A DNA stretch of 64,000 bases from Hydra vulgaris (GCF_038396675.1 NC_088931.1:58434501-58498500); one strand, 5' to 3'; shown: positions 40,331 through 55,227, counted from the stretch's first letter. The notes: a model not told the origin generated them from the letters alone. Program-made: numbers and translations.

Positions 40331-40615
40331 AATTATGGTAAAACGACATTCGGCCTGTATTCGACTCTGTCTTCACCGCAAACGGGCCAGTGCTGGCCCA
40401 AAATCAAATGCCGTCGCAGTGGCTCACCACTACTCGCCAGAGTTCTGGCATTTCGTCGCATGCCGCTGCGGTTCTTTGCGATGATTTACCATACATGAAA
40501 AAGTTGCTTGAGTCGCTTGCCAGACTCGCGCCAGTAATGGCCCGTTGCTTATACAGTCGCAACAGCGAGTGACAATTCGCCGGAGTTCTGGCCCAGAGTC
40601 GTGTGCTGTCTGGGT
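40331..40615. repeat. GC-rich island ending GTGCTGTCTGGGT
   Basis: Mirror of 23651-23935, and the possible right terminus of the inner element. Confidence 0.5.
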
Positions 40616-43255
40616 AATAGTTATATAATAATATTAATAAAAATAGTAATATTACTTTTAAATAGAAATAGCAATATTGTTACAAAATATTGTTATTGTA
40701 GTTGTTATTATTACGAATAATAAAAACTAGAATAACATTATTTTGAGAGGAAAGTAGAATAGTATTTAAAGACAACTTTTAAATTTAACAGTCAATAATG
40801 CTTTAGAATCATGGGCCAACAAACAAACTATTTGTTCGTTGGCCCATGATTTTAAAGCATTATTGACTGTTTTCTAAAGCATTATTGGCCCATGATTGTC
40901 ATATATGACAAGCAGATAAATAATTTGATTGCATATAAAAAATTTCGCCGACTGAATTCTCTCCTCCTATAGGAGGAGAAAATGCCGTAAGTTTGTAAGC
41001 TTTTTATGATAACTATAATGGCTTAACACCTTAAAGTGTAATACTATCATAAATTCAAACTTTAATATCAGCGTTACCCGAATGAATCCAGTTGCTAGAA
41101 TCTGTTTTAGCCGAATATTTATCATGTATATTGACGTTATAGGTAGATTTTGCCATTGTCCCTGTTTTTACGTAGGAGAGCGCAGCGCTAAACTAATCAA
41201 AGTTAAATTCTTATTGCGTTCTCCTACACACTCGGACAATAGCAACCCTAACTATAGGTTATATCAATTTTAAAGTTTTTATAACAGTTTTATAGTTTTT
41301 ATAAAAGTATTTTTTTATGTAATTTAAAAAAGCAACCGCATAAAAGTAATTTATGTTTCGAGTAATATTAGCCATTTTCAAAGTAAGAACAAAATCAATT
41401 TTTAATTATTCTACATCGCGCGGCTTTTGTATTGAAAAATTCTAGATAAAGTATAAAATTAAAAGCAAAGAAAATATAAATAGTAAAAAAGAATTCCCTT
41501 AAAGGTACTTAGTGTTCAAGATATCAAAGACAAACAAAATATATAGAAAGCACACCCTAAAAGCAAAAAAAGATCATTCTAACGTCGTGACATAAAGCAA
41601 CATAATTCTAACGTCATGACATGTTACGTTGACTGTTTATACAAAGTAGAAAAGCAGATTCATTTCTTTTTACTTAACTTGATTTATTGAACTATGGTTG
41701 TAAATGCTAATGTAATAATCTGAAGAGAAACATCAAGTTCAAACCACTGAAACTAGTGCGTTCGACTTGTGAACGCACTAGTCGAGTTCAAAGTTGCTGC
41801 ATGTGGGTCAAAGAAGAACTTTTACAAATCAAGTGGAAAATATTCATCATATGACAATAAAAATCTTGAAATTAAAAATTCGACTTGACAATCGTGATAT
41901 CCTTAAAAAAAAAAAAAAAAGAAAAAAAAAAAAAAGATAGACTTAATCTATTCAATAATGTATTTGCAGAGGTGTTTTACAACGGTTGAAGAAAATGATA
42001 ATTTTGATGAAAAATGAAAAATTCGTCAAGAAAATTGTGGTATACTAAAAAGAAGGTGCAGAAAAAAAATAAATAAATAAATAAAAAAATAAAAAAAATC
42101 CCAAGAATAATGATCCTAGTAAAGTCTACCATATTTGAAGTTAATTTAAGGAAAACTTCAAATACTATATTTATTACCAAAAAATTATGCGATAGTCGCA
42201 TTGTAAGCTTACTCAACGCCGCTAATGCAAGTTTTATCTTATTGTTCTCGGCGATAACAAACATATTTTTTTTCCGGTCTGCAATATTTGTTTAGATATT
42301 GTTAAAACTTTAACATATCTTTTGCGATGTAGTAAAAAAATATGAAGTAAAGAAACGCAATATTTTGTTGAATATATGTATATTTTTTGTTAAGCTTTAT
42401 TTAATTATTAGAAGTAATATATTTTTTTATATCATGAATAAAAATTCATTTTTGATAACAATAATAAATCTTAATATAATATAATAATCATATTATAAAA
42501 TAATATTAATAATGTTATTAAATAATGCTATATATCATATATACATTAGGGTACATCGCTAAAATAATTTTGATTAAAATAATACGGCGTACTGATAATC
42601 CTATGTAAAATTAAATTTTAATTTGAGTTTCTTTTTTGCGTTTTTTAATTTGAAAATGTTTTGGTAAGGCGATTGAGACTTTTAGTTATACATTTTATAG
42701 TTTATTGTAAATAATTACCCGTTTTTTGAGAATGTGTTGTAACAACTGTATAATTCTCAAGGTAAGTAATACTTACCTTGAAAAATAAATACTAGTTATC
42801 AAAATATCATAAAGTTTGTTTTTATAATGCGTATTGTGCATATTCAGCGATTATGCATATTGAACATATGTAATAAAATGAACTATGTGATAGAATTTTT
42901 TTTGGTTATTATTTTGACCTTATGGTGATGTTTTATCTTTTTCGGGGCTCAATGAAAAGACTAATTTTGTCGTCTTCTAGCCCCAGTCATGTACATTTTT
43001 CTTTTATAAACTACGATTGTAAAATTACAATACGATTGTAACATACATTGTTATCTTAAATACATGTTTTTGTTAAGAAAAGATATTTTCAAAACAAAGA
43101 AACGAAAGAAGCAGGATTTTATTCAGTTTATATACCCGAGAATTCAAATTTACTTTGTTTATATACTAAAAACGTATTTTATAAAAAAGACTCTAATCAC
43201 AAGTACTTTTTAATAATGTGTATTTTTTAATTTATTTCTAATAACAGTACTAACA
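40616..43255. other. non-coding part of the right arm
   Basis: Mirror of 21011-23650. It holds the hairpin at 40787-40871, a 20-bp palindrome at 40960-40979 and a stem near 41150-41240 (GTAGGAGAGCGC pairing with GCGTTCTCCTAC, inside CCATTGTCC/GGACAATAG). I see no gene in it. It should include the 5' region of the gene at 43256. Confidence 0.55.
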
Positions 43256-46075
43256 ATGAGTAACTATACATCGAATGTGAAAACTAGACATAGTTTAGCA
43301 ACTAAATTGTCTACTTTTGTTGGAAAAGGTAAAGAGTTTGTTTTGTCGGAGGTACCCACAAAAAGATCAGTAATTCAAATGGGTATTCTTCTAAAGGTTA
43401 GCTTTTATTTATTTTTTTTAACTTCTAAAATATTTTCAAAAAATATTATATCAAAAATATATATTGACTAAATATAAATTATTTGTGATAAATAACTAAA
43501 TCTATATCTACCTTTTAGGAAAGAAAAGAAATAGAATTTGAATGTAGATAAAGTAATTTTGCTACAAAAGAACTAAGCAGAGAACTTGATAAAATGGTGA
43601 CAGCTCAATGGTTCAAAGCAAATAGTATGTTTAAACCACCAGTTACAATTTCGGAAAAATTACTAGCAGAAAAAATAAGTAGACTATGGTTTAAAATATC
43701 CAGGTTTTTAAAAAACACAAAACCATCCAAAGAAGCAACCAACAAAATAACTAATGAGCTTGATAGTCTCTTTGATATCATATCATGTACTCATACAATC
43801 ATTATATGCACAGAGGCAGCATCATTTTGCAATGATCCCAAAAACTGCAAATTAGGTGCACATGTTTATTGTTCATGCCCTCTATTACAAAAAGTTCCTG
43901 TACTTGATCTTCTTTGGCTTCGTAATCAGAGGCTTAAAAAGAAAGAGATTTCTACTATGCAAATTGGTTTATGTGATTATAAAGAATCAGTTCGCCTACG
44001 GAGAAGAGAAAATAGGAAAAACATTCAGGAAGAAGCTGCAAGAAAAAGGGAAAAAAAAGAAAATGAAAGAAAATATGAGTTTAATAAATTTCAGGTTAGC
44101 TCAATTAGCATGAATATAATTCTTTAATTTTTTTAAAACATTTATTACCGCAATCTAAGAAAGTCTTTAAAACTAACTTTTTAATGTTTAATATATACTT
44201 AACTTTTTTAAATTTAAAATTTATATATTCTATTATATATAATATTACTTACCAATATTGGTAAGTAATAAGATTATATTATAGAAACTGCATGTTTAAA
44301 AAATTTAGAATCCTGAACTTGTTTTCAATCTGCATGAAGAAAACAAAAATGGTATTGATGATACTGATGATACATACAATGTAAATACTGCACAACTAAA
44401 AAAAGAAACAAAAACTTTGGCCGACAAGTTGCTTGAAGAAAAACTAGGAAAATTTGCATCACTGGTTACAAGATACTTAAAAAAACCAAGTCTAAAGCAA
44501 AACAAAATGACTATAACACATGCGGCATCAGCTGCAATAAGATATAATATTTCTAATGTTGGTGGGGCTGCTATAATCACTGGTATAATAAAAGATTTTA
44601 TAGCTGCAGGTTATCTTTCTCCTGATATGTCATACCTTTCTGTTGACCCAAATAAAATGCGAAGGGCTAAAAATAATGTAATGAAAGAAAATACAATAAT
44701 TGAAGCTAATAAATGTAGTAACGAAAATATAATTGGAATTGCTTATGATGGAAGAAAAGACTGGACCAAAACGTTAGTTCCAGATAAATACGAAAAACTT
44801 CACCCTAGAGTCATAAAAGAGGAGCATATAAGTGTATCTTGGGAGCCAACTGGACGTTATCTTGCTCACATCACGCCAGAACCTGCCCTTCATCCGGAAA
44901 AACCTGCAAAAAAAATCGCTGAAGCACTCTATGATGTGCTTGAAAAAAACAATGCAAATGAGTTATGCATAGTAATAGGTGGAGATTCAACTAATATCAA
45001 CACAGGATGGTCAGGGGGAATTCATGCCCATCTTGAAAAAATGTTAGGACATAAATGCTATTGGGCGATTTGCATGAAACATACAAATGAACTCAAGCTA
45101 CGACATTTAATTATATCCCTTGATGGTCCGACAAGTAGCAAGGACGGATTTACAGGATCAGTTTGCAAAAACCTTAAGTATGTAAATGATATGACAATAA
45201 ATTATAATTTTACACCCCTGCCAGATGGAGAGGAGCTTCCAAAACTTGGTGAGAAAGACATAAAAAGTTTATCTACTGATGCTTATATCAGTTACAGATA
45301 TGTAAATGCTATCAAGTCAGGAAAACTTTCTCCGGATCTCGCAAATCTAAAATGTGGATCACTGTCTCATTCTCGCTGGCTTACAACAGGTATGGCTTTG
45401 ATGTTTTTGTGGAAAAGAAATCATAACCTTAAATACAGTGAGTTGGAGATCTTAAAGATATTAGTTCAATTTTGTGTCAAAATGTATTTCAAACTTTATT
45501 TTGAAATTTCTTCCAAACATCTGCTGGAGGACGGACCAAGACACATTTTGCTTGAACTTAAAATTCTAAAGACAATGCCAGTCAATTTGGCGAATATTAT
45601 TACACCTTATATTTGAACTGGGGCTTGGTACAGCCATAGTGAGTGTATTCTGGTTTCACTCTTGACTAGCTCTAATAAAAATGAAAGAATGTTTGGTGTT
45701 GATAAGGTTTTACAAATTAGAGGAAATAATGAGCTTGGAGACACTGCTGTTCGAAAAAGAATATCTCCAAAAATTAACCTTGACGCTACTATTCTTCAAG
45801 AACTAATTTCTTGGAATGTAAAAGATTGTTATGAACCAATATTTACATGTAATCTTTCTAAAGTGGAGGTCTCCAAATTCATTGAAGATCAATTGAAAAT
45901 TCCTAAATTCAGCATTCACACTCAAGCAACAGAACGCTGCGTCAAAAGCGTGACGGAAGCATCTGCCATTGTTTACGGCCAAGAAAGAAGAGATGGATTT
46001 GTTAGAACAAGAATGATACACAGGGAAGAAATTCCTACCTTTAAATCAAAGAAATATGTTCTTGAAATAATTTAA
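43256..46075 (+). pseudogene. transposase-like three-exon gene, right-arm copy, two in-frame stops
   Basis: Exons 43256-43396, 43519-44094 and 44309-46075 join in phase 0 with GT/AG junctions (828 codons including the terminal stop). Start at the ATG of MSNYTSNVKTRHSLATKL. Exon 2 contains a Cys-rich stretch (CNDPKNCKLGAHVYCSCPL) and ends in a basic, probably coiled segment. Exon 3 has an RNase-H-fold look: GIAYDGRKDWTK, IGGDSTNINTGWSGG, KHTNELKLRHL, SHSRWLTTGMA, then a C-terminal RCVKSVTEASAIV, QERRDGFVRTR block. Asp in the first two motifs could be catalytic, as in hAT-like transposases, but I do not recognise the family. Within the frame are TAA at 43549-43551 and TGA at 45614-45616. The latter would be CGA (Arg) before one C-to-T change, and flanking residues (ITPYI, TGAWYSHSE) read straight through it. 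Confidence 0.7.
44243..44270. repeat. 28-bp perfect palindrome in intron 2 (core CTTACCAATATTGGTAAG)
   Basis: A perfect dyad inside the second intron of the arm gene, mirrored at 19996-20023. A second dyad with the same TACTTACC core is upstream at 21485-21509 and its mirror. Confidence 0.8.
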
Positions 46076-46224
46076 CTAAGAAATAAAACAAAATTATACA
46101 TTTTGTATTTTTTTCATTTTTTATTCAAAACTTTAATCTGTAAAACTTGAAAACCGCTTGTAATGAGAAGTACTTTTTTTAATAAAATATTTAACAAAAA
46201 ATAGTTTTGAAAATGGTTTTAAAC

Positions 46225-47069
46225 CTTTTACCAATTTAAAAAATGTGAGATTGAGTAATTTTTAGATTAAAAATTCTTTCCCCTTCATTAGGGACGATGA
46301 CATATATTGTTCCGAGATTGCTCAGGGGGTTTGGGAGGGGAAGGGTGTTCCCATGCTCTTATTACTAAAAAAAATTAATCAATTTCTGACAAAACAACGC
46401 TCTTTGACATAAGTATAAAAGTAAAATAATTTAGAATTTCCACTTTTCTAAAAAAATTAAAATTGCTATAAATAATGATATATTGCGTATCTAAAAGTGT
46501 CCATTGCCTTACCAAAACGTTTTTAAATTAAAAAACACTAAAAGGAAACTCAAATTAAAATTTAATTTTACATAAGAAAATGAGTACGCGCTTTGAAAAA
46601 TATTGATTTTCATTAATTATAGTACCAAGCGATGCACCCTATTATACATCGTATTATATTAATATTATACATCGTATTATATTAATACATCGCATTATAC
46701 TAATATTTGTACCATTCTTTATCGTATTATATTAATATCTGTACTATTTTAAATATATTATTAGTGACATACATCGACTAAATTAATTTGAGGTTGACGC
46801 ATTTGAGTTTTCATACATTGACTGAGGGTTTTGGTTTGGACAGGTAGTCTATTTATTTAAAATTTTTACTTTTTTGTCTTATTCCCTAAATACTTTCAAA
46901 ACAATTTCTTTTACAATTATGACGTTTTTTTTTTTTTGTTTTTTTATTTTTCTATTTTGAAAAAAAAAGATTAATTTTGAAATCAAAATTAATCTTTTAA
47001 ATTCATTCGATTACAATTTTCATCTATCTTATAAAGATGATAGAAACTTAAAAAAAAGTTTTATAACTG
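46225..47069. other. right flank of the palindrome with a diverged copy of an arm segment
   Basis: Non-coding. About 46498-46650 (GCCTTACCAAAACGTTTTTA, then AAACTCAAATTAAAATTTAA, then AGCGATGCACCC) closely resembles 21596-21730 of the left arm, in the same orientation. Farther on, ATCGTATTATATTAAT-type words recur (46650-46740). Confidence 0.6.
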
Positions 47070-47303
<234 letters not shown>

Positions 47304-47557
47304 TTTTTTTTTCACGTTTCTTCAATATTTATAAAATTACAAGTTAAGATATAATAATATAAACAATTACAAGTGAGGATTTTTACTATAAATAATAAAA
47401 AAAAAGAATGCGGAGACTCGTAGAAGAACCGTTGCAAACTCGTTACAAATTTACGTGTTACATATTTTAAAATAAATTAAAAAAAAACTGTGTTTAACAA
47501 TATTAGAAGAAAAACATAATTTAAATAAAAAATAGAAATTTTCAAATAAATTTCCTA

Positions 47558-49680
47558 TTAAAAGTATAAAAGTATATTATCAATAGACAAAATGATTTTC
47601 TTAAGTTTCCTTTTATAAGAGTTATAAGTCCATTCATGAGAAAAGTCAAAATGTTTCAAAACTATTTTATTCCAAAGAAAGGCTCCTCGGAAAGAAACAC
47701 AAGATTTACCAAAATTTGTATGCGAAAATTGTAGTCGAATAGAATTATCATTTCGTAGATTGTACTTGTTTTTTTCTTTTATTGAGTATAGGTTATGAAA
47801 GGAAGAAGGGGAATCGTTGGTTTTACATTTATACATAAAACATAAAATATCATAAACGTTTAGCTGATATATATTTAAAATATTCATTTCAAGTAAGAGA
47901 GGCCTGGCATGAGTAAAACGGTCTTTAAAGTTTATAAGACGTGCAATGTGTTTCTGTTGACGATGAAGAGGTTCTAGTATACTTTTGTTCACACTACCCC
48001 AAGCAATGTTAGCGTAGTTAATATGGCAGTGAATAAAGGAATAATATAATTGAGTTAAAGTATGTTTATTTAAGAAACTTCTTGATTTATATAATATTCC
48101 TATAGTTCTAGCAATTTTGTTATTTAGGTTGTTAACGTGTTGTTTCCATTTAAGATTTTCATCAATATAAATGCCTAAAAATTTTGTAATTTTTGTTCGC
48201 TTTATTTCAATATTGTCAACAAAAATAAGTGGCGTAAAACATGGAATTAATTTTTTTTTTGAATTTGGGTAAAAAAGCATCCATTTAGTTTTTTCTATAT
48301 TAATTGATAATTTGTTTGATTTGAACCAGTCAGAGATTTTAATAAGCTCAGTGTTCATATTTCTAAATAATGTTGTTAGATCATTGCTGGTTAAAAAAAG
48401 ATTAATGTCATCCGCAAACATAATTGTCATTAAGTTTGAGGCTTTGTAGAGATCATTGATGTATATCAGGAACAGCAATGGGCCTAGTATTGAGCCTGGT
48501 GGCACTCCACAAGTTATATTTAATAAATTTGATGATAATGATGAGTCTATTTGAATAAACAGTTTACGATTAGTTAAATAGTTCTTTAGTAATATTAAAG
48601 TATTTCCAGTGATTCTATAATGTTCTAGTTTGTTATAAAGAATTTCATGATCTATAGTATCGAAAGCTTTCGATAGATCTATGAAAATACCTAATGTGTA
48701 TTGTGATGTTTCATATGAATCACCAATATTTCTTGTTAGTTGAAGTATTGCATGTTCTGCAGAATTATTTTTTTTAAATCCATATTGGTTATTATATAAT
48801 ATTTTGTTTTCTGATAAGCGATTAAAAATTTTATTATATAATATTCTTTCTAGAATTTTTGAAAAAACTGGGAGAACTGATATTGGGCGATAATGACTGA
48901 GGTTTGTAAGTTCTCCTCCTTTGAAAATTGGGGTAACTCTAGCTATTTTGAGTTTGTCGGGAAATACTGCTCGGTTTATTGAGCACGTAAAGACCCTAAA
49001 GAGAATATTTTTAATTATGTCATATGAACCAATAACAATATTCCCGTTTACATCGTCTGGACCAATTGCTTTATTAGTCTTAAGCATTTTGAAAGCAATC
49101 TCAAATTCATCAAAAGATACTCAAATTCATCAAAAGATAAATTTATTTAGAGAAGATATTTCAGGGGAAGTCAAATCTTTTTTTGAATTGATTGAATTAT
49201 TAATTATGGGGATGTTTTTGGCTAAGTTTGGTCCAACTGATACAAAGAACTTGTTTATTTCGTTTGCTATTATGGTAGGGTTCTAAAAAATGTCAGTATT
49301 TATTTTAACTGCCTTGGGCAAAGAGCATATTTCCATTTTATTGTTACAAGTGATTTCATTAACAAGTTGCCATTTTCGCTTATAGTCGTTTTTATATTTA
49401 TCAAATAAGTCGCTGTAATATTTTCTTTTAAGGTTTTTTTTTTATTTTCAAATAGTTTGGTAAAGGTTTTATAGAGTGTTTTGCTTTCAATTGTTTTTGC
49501 TTCAAGGTATTTAATATATAGTTTTTGTTTTATTTTTGAGGATTTTCTAAGGTCTTTTGTTACCCATGGTGATTTTAAACTTTTTTTTGTCTTATTAATT
49601 TTACATTTTGGGAAGTTTACATCATAAACTTCATAAAAAACTTTAAAAAGTGCATTATACATATTATTTGCCTCTGACAA
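47558..49680 (-). pseudogene. non-LTR retrotransposon (LINE) reverse transcriptase region
   Basis: A 509-codon open frame (47558-49087, minus) carries the RT motifs in order: TNKAIGPDDVNG, RVTPIFKGGELTNLSHYRPI, FKKNNSAEHAI, FIDLSKAFDTIDHEIL, CGVPPGSILGPLLFLIYIND, MFADDINLF with the catalytic FADD box, LSINIEKTKWMLF, and ITKFLGIYIDENLKWKQHV. The upstream linker (SPWVTKDLRKSSKIKQKLY) is open at 49300-49680. Motif style suggests the CR1/jockey group. The frame is broken at 49100-49139 by an exact 20-bp tandem duplication, so LSFDEFE and FKMLKTNK no longer share a frame. The 5' endonuclease part is displaced to 51960-53235. RT would copy the element's RNA at a nicked target, but this copy is dead. 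Confidence 0.85.
49100..49139. repeat. 20-bp tandem duplication disrupting the LINE frame
   Basis: CTCAAATTCATCAAAAGATA occurs twice head to tail. 20 bp is not a multiple of three, so it shifts the frame just upstream of the RT domain. Confidence 0.9.
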
Positions 49681-49694
49681 ATTACTTACTGTTA

Positions 49695-50530
<836 letters not shown>

Positions 50531-50539
50531 AATAAATAA

Positions 50540-51959
<1,420 letters not shown>

Positions 51960-53235
51960 TTAATGTGAAAGTTTCATGAAAAATTGCAGTCAATCAACGA
52001 AAATGTTGTTTCCTTAATAAACATTTGGAAACATGAGTTGGTATTATTGCACTTTATAACATCATTCCAGTCATCTTTTGATAAATCGGATTTAAAGTTT
52101 TTTTTATCGAAGTTTTTAAAACTCCTGCTATATAATTTGCGACTGCGTGGTATAAATAATTTATTAAAATTGGGACAAATAAAAAATTGAGGTAAGTGCT
52201 CAGAAACAGATGTTTTGAAATTTCCTGAAATAGTTTTATTACTTATCAAATTTAAATTAAAATAATAAATTAAAGATAATACTATCAATGATTGTAGCGG
52301 AGTGATAAGTAATTCTAGTTGGCAAAGTGATAAAAAGTGCCAATATTATAAAAAGAAAAAAAGCTTAGAAAATCAGAGTCGCCGTGTCATTATTTGATTG
52401 TATGAGATCAATATTATAATCACCAAGTAAGAAAACTGACTTATTTTCAGCAAATATTTTTTGAAGTAGGACAGACATGCTATTATTAAAAACATTGATA
52501 TCCATTCAAGGGTGTCTATAAATGCAACCAACCATAATGTTTGACTTTTAGAAAAAATTATTTCAACAAAAGTGGATTCTAAATAATTAGGTGTGTAAAT
52601 CATTAAACCATTTCTTCGTTTGTATATTAGTTATTTTGATAAATATAATATGTATCACCACAAGAGGATTCAGTTGGTGTTTGCTCGATGCCGTAGTTAT
52701 CAATGAGAATTGGATGAATTGGATGAGCATGTTCTTTTTTTTTAACCGTGTTTCAGTTTTACCAATAATGGAAAAATTAAAATTAATTAATGATAGTATT
52801 ATTTTTAAACTTAGATGAAAAATGGAAAGAGCCATTATTTTATCAAAGTTAAGTGTTCGCTTAAGTAAAAAGAATTCGCTTACATTATTATATTTACAAA
52901 CTGTATCTAGTGAAGAAGAAATTTCTTCATCCGAATCTAAAATACGGTATGAAACATTATTATTAACTTGATTTGAGACTTTATTTAATCGAAAAGACGG
53001 AAAAAGTTTGTAGTTTTAAGAATTTTATTAGAAGAAAATAGTAATTTAAACTCGTCATCTGGTACATCTATGAATGGAACTACACCTTTAGTACAGTTTA
53101 CACAATGCCGCAATGAGCGACTTAATTGTAGCAAACTGTATACAGTAACAATAAGCCTATCACATTTTATGAGTCCAAAATAAACAATGACATTAAGTTG
53201 AGCGACAACTTTGACTAATTTTTTTTTTTTGATTA
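51960..53235 (-). pseudogene. LINE 5' part: apurinic-type endonuclease and linker, broken
   Basis: Minus-strand islands in changing frames. The start of an endonuclease domain is at about 52700-52840 (ALSIFHLSLK, then FSIIGKTETRLK, recalling the usual TETWL motif). MIYTPNYLESTFVEIIF is at about 52550-52603. A D-Y-N-like end is near 52400. The post-endonuclease linker is at 51974-52288 (FIPRSRKLYSRSFKNF, then DWNDVIKCNN). A further upstream region reads PFIDVPDDEFKLLFS near 53040. It fits as the 5' portion of the LINE whose RT is at 47558-49680, same strand. Confidence 0.6.
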
Positions 53236-53239
53236 AATT

Positions 53240-53830
53240 ATCTTTTCAAAAGTTTGTTTCAATTTTATACTTAAAGTTGGGATCCAGGGTAAAATAAAAG
53301 ATTTGTTGTAGTTCATGCCGTTATTTTTTGATCGATTAGCATCTCTAAAAAAGGTTTGAGTTATTTTGTTTAAACTATGTTCATCATTACAATTTTTGAT
53401 AAAAAATTATGTAGAAAATTTTATTTCTTGTTGTATGCGTTGTGGAGAGCATACTCGTTTTGTACTCGATAATAAACCTTTAAATATACCGTAAATTAAA
53501 CTAGGTGATACTTAAATTAAACTAGATGAATGAGATTTAACTTGCACATTTGCTAAAGTCTCTTTTCTAAAAAACTTAATTAATAAAATAGGTATTTTCC
53601 ATTTTGATTATTACGTAGTTTAATATCTAAAATATTTAACTCTTTAATGTAGTTTGTATTTTCCATTGCGAACTTTATGTTTGGATCAATTGAGTTTAAT
53701 TGAGATTAAGAAGTCGGAAGCATTATTGATATTACTAAAACGTGCATGGTAGTCATCAACATAACGTTTGTATGTTATAGGATTGCAAATATAGGGGTAC
53801 CTTAAAGATTAAGATAGGGCTTTATTTTCT
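53240..53830 (-). pseudogene. Penelope-like reverse transcriptase fragment
   Basis: On the minus strand, frames broken by stops give TYKRYVDDYHARFSNINNAS (the RT YVDD box), then NIKFAMENTNYIKELNILDI, then KIT-type remnants, then a C-terminal FILPWIPTLSIKLKQTF. These match the order of motifs at the end of Penelope-like RT domains. The GIY-YIG piece at 50540-51027 lies farther along on the same strand and may be from the same insertion. Confidence 0.55.
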
Positions 53831-53929
53831 ATATGTTTTGATGGATTTGGATTCGATTGATTTGAATTCGATGACATTCACCCGCGCGTTTTTAATTACA
53901 GTGCGGCAAGCTTTGTTATTCCCTCAGCA

Positions 53930-54520
53930 TAATATTCTCAGAGTCACAGAGAGGCCAGCAAAGTATCATCTCAATGGAAGAAATCTGAAATCACTCCCAT
54001 CTTCAAAAAAAGCCGTAAGTCAAACCCTTCAAACTACCGACCTATCTTGCGCACTTTTGTCTCTTGCAAGGTAATGGAAAGTTTTATACTCGGACACATC
54101 ACCTGACTACAAATAAGCTTATCAGCCCTGCTCAACACGAATTCCAAAAAGGAATAAGTTGCCTTACAAAACTACTAGAAACTCGTGACATCATGACAGT
54201 GGCTCCCCACAAAGGTTACTCAACTGATATTAATGGACTTTGCGAAAGCATTCGACAAAGTTCCGTGCCGCTGTCTGCTGCATTAGCTAAAATCGTACAG
54301 GGTTGATTGACACCTTGCACAAATGGATAGAGAACTGGCCAACCAACCACCTACAACTTATAACTCTTGGTAATGACAAACCTGAATGAAAAACAATCTC
54401 TAGCGGTGTGCCGCAAGGATTTGTTCTTGGACCGCTCCTATTTCTCATCCTCATAAATAATCTACCAGACAAAATACTACGCTATTTCAAAATTTATGCA
54501 GACGACTGTAAAAAGGTTAG
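53930..54520 (+). pseudogene. plus-strand LINE reverse transcriptase fragment
   Basis: RT motifs in shifting frames: WKKSEITPIFKKSRKSNPSN, LISPAQHEFQKGISCLTKLL, DFAKAFDKVPC (frameshifted near 54235), SSGVPQGFVLGPLLFLILIN and KIYADDCKKV (YADD box) near 54500. It is a different LINE family from the minus-strand copy and lies in the opposite orientation. Both ends are truncated. Confidence 0.75.
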
Positions 54521-54540
54521 ATTATCAAATCCAACGAAGA

Positions 54541-55227
54541 CACCATAAATGAAATATGTGGAAAAAAATATATTATATTTAAAAAAATCATGTGAAAATA
54601 AAAAAACTATTACCATAGAATTTGAAAATGTAAGGTAACTTTACCGTTGTTTAATCTTATTTGTAATCAATTTTTAATTCAAATTAAGCATCTGATAATA
54701 ATTATGTTAAACAACTTTGTCCTTATTAAATAAAAATTGATTTTATTTATATTTTTTATTTCAATAACAATGCAATGATGCTTTGCAAAAAATTGCGTTG
54801 AATGGAGGCTGGGAACAAAAAACTTCTTTAGCTTCATCCCAACACCCCCTTCCTTCCCCACCCCAAACATAAGGGCAACAAGTTGATAAAATATTTTTTG
54901 TACTATTCTACTATACTAAACTAAACTTATTCATTGATATATTTTTAGTTTCATAGTATAAAGTTTAAACCCCCTCAATTTGAGAGGGTTACAAATTTTA
55001 TAAGGTCATAATTTTTGAACGCTGAGAGAGAATACTATAAAACTTAAAATTATTGGGTGAATATAAGTCTATTTGAGAATAGTACAAAAAATATTTTATC
55101 AACTTGTTGCTTCTCACGTTTGAGGTGGGAGTGGGTGGGTGGGGGGAGCTATAGGGCTTTTTTGTTCCCGGCCTTTAATCATCACAATTTTTTGCAAAGC
55201 ATAACTTTTTATATATATACACATATA
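54541..55227. repeat. foldback element around 54775-55203
   Basis: Sequence near 54775-54905 (TTTGCAAAAAATTG, then CAACAAGTTGATAAAATATT) is inverted and diverged at 55083-55203 (AATATTTTATCAACTTGTTG, then CAATTTTTTGCAAAGCAT). One arm is C-rich (CCCCCTTCCTTCCCCACCCC) and the other G-rich. There is no coding content. It resembles a small palindromic MITE. Confidence 0.65.

Larger units (their letters stand above)
40026..46224. repeat. right arm of the 28-kb inverted repeat
   Basis: Reverse complement of 18042-24240. The outer limit is at about 46224, after AAAATAGTTTTGAAAATGG. The sequence beyond has no counterpart left of 18042. Confidence 0.9.

Noticed and set aside
40136-40498. 120-codon frame at the inner edge of each arm (mirror 23768-24130)
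   Set aside because: It runs across the GC-rich subterminal repeats and the minisatellite edge. The composition is not protein-like, so it is probably a chance open frame.
18042-46224. Polinton/Maverick interpretation of the giant element
   Set aside because: An integrase and a cysteine protease are present, but there is no protein-primed DNA polymerase B, packaging ATPase or capsid-like gene in the window.
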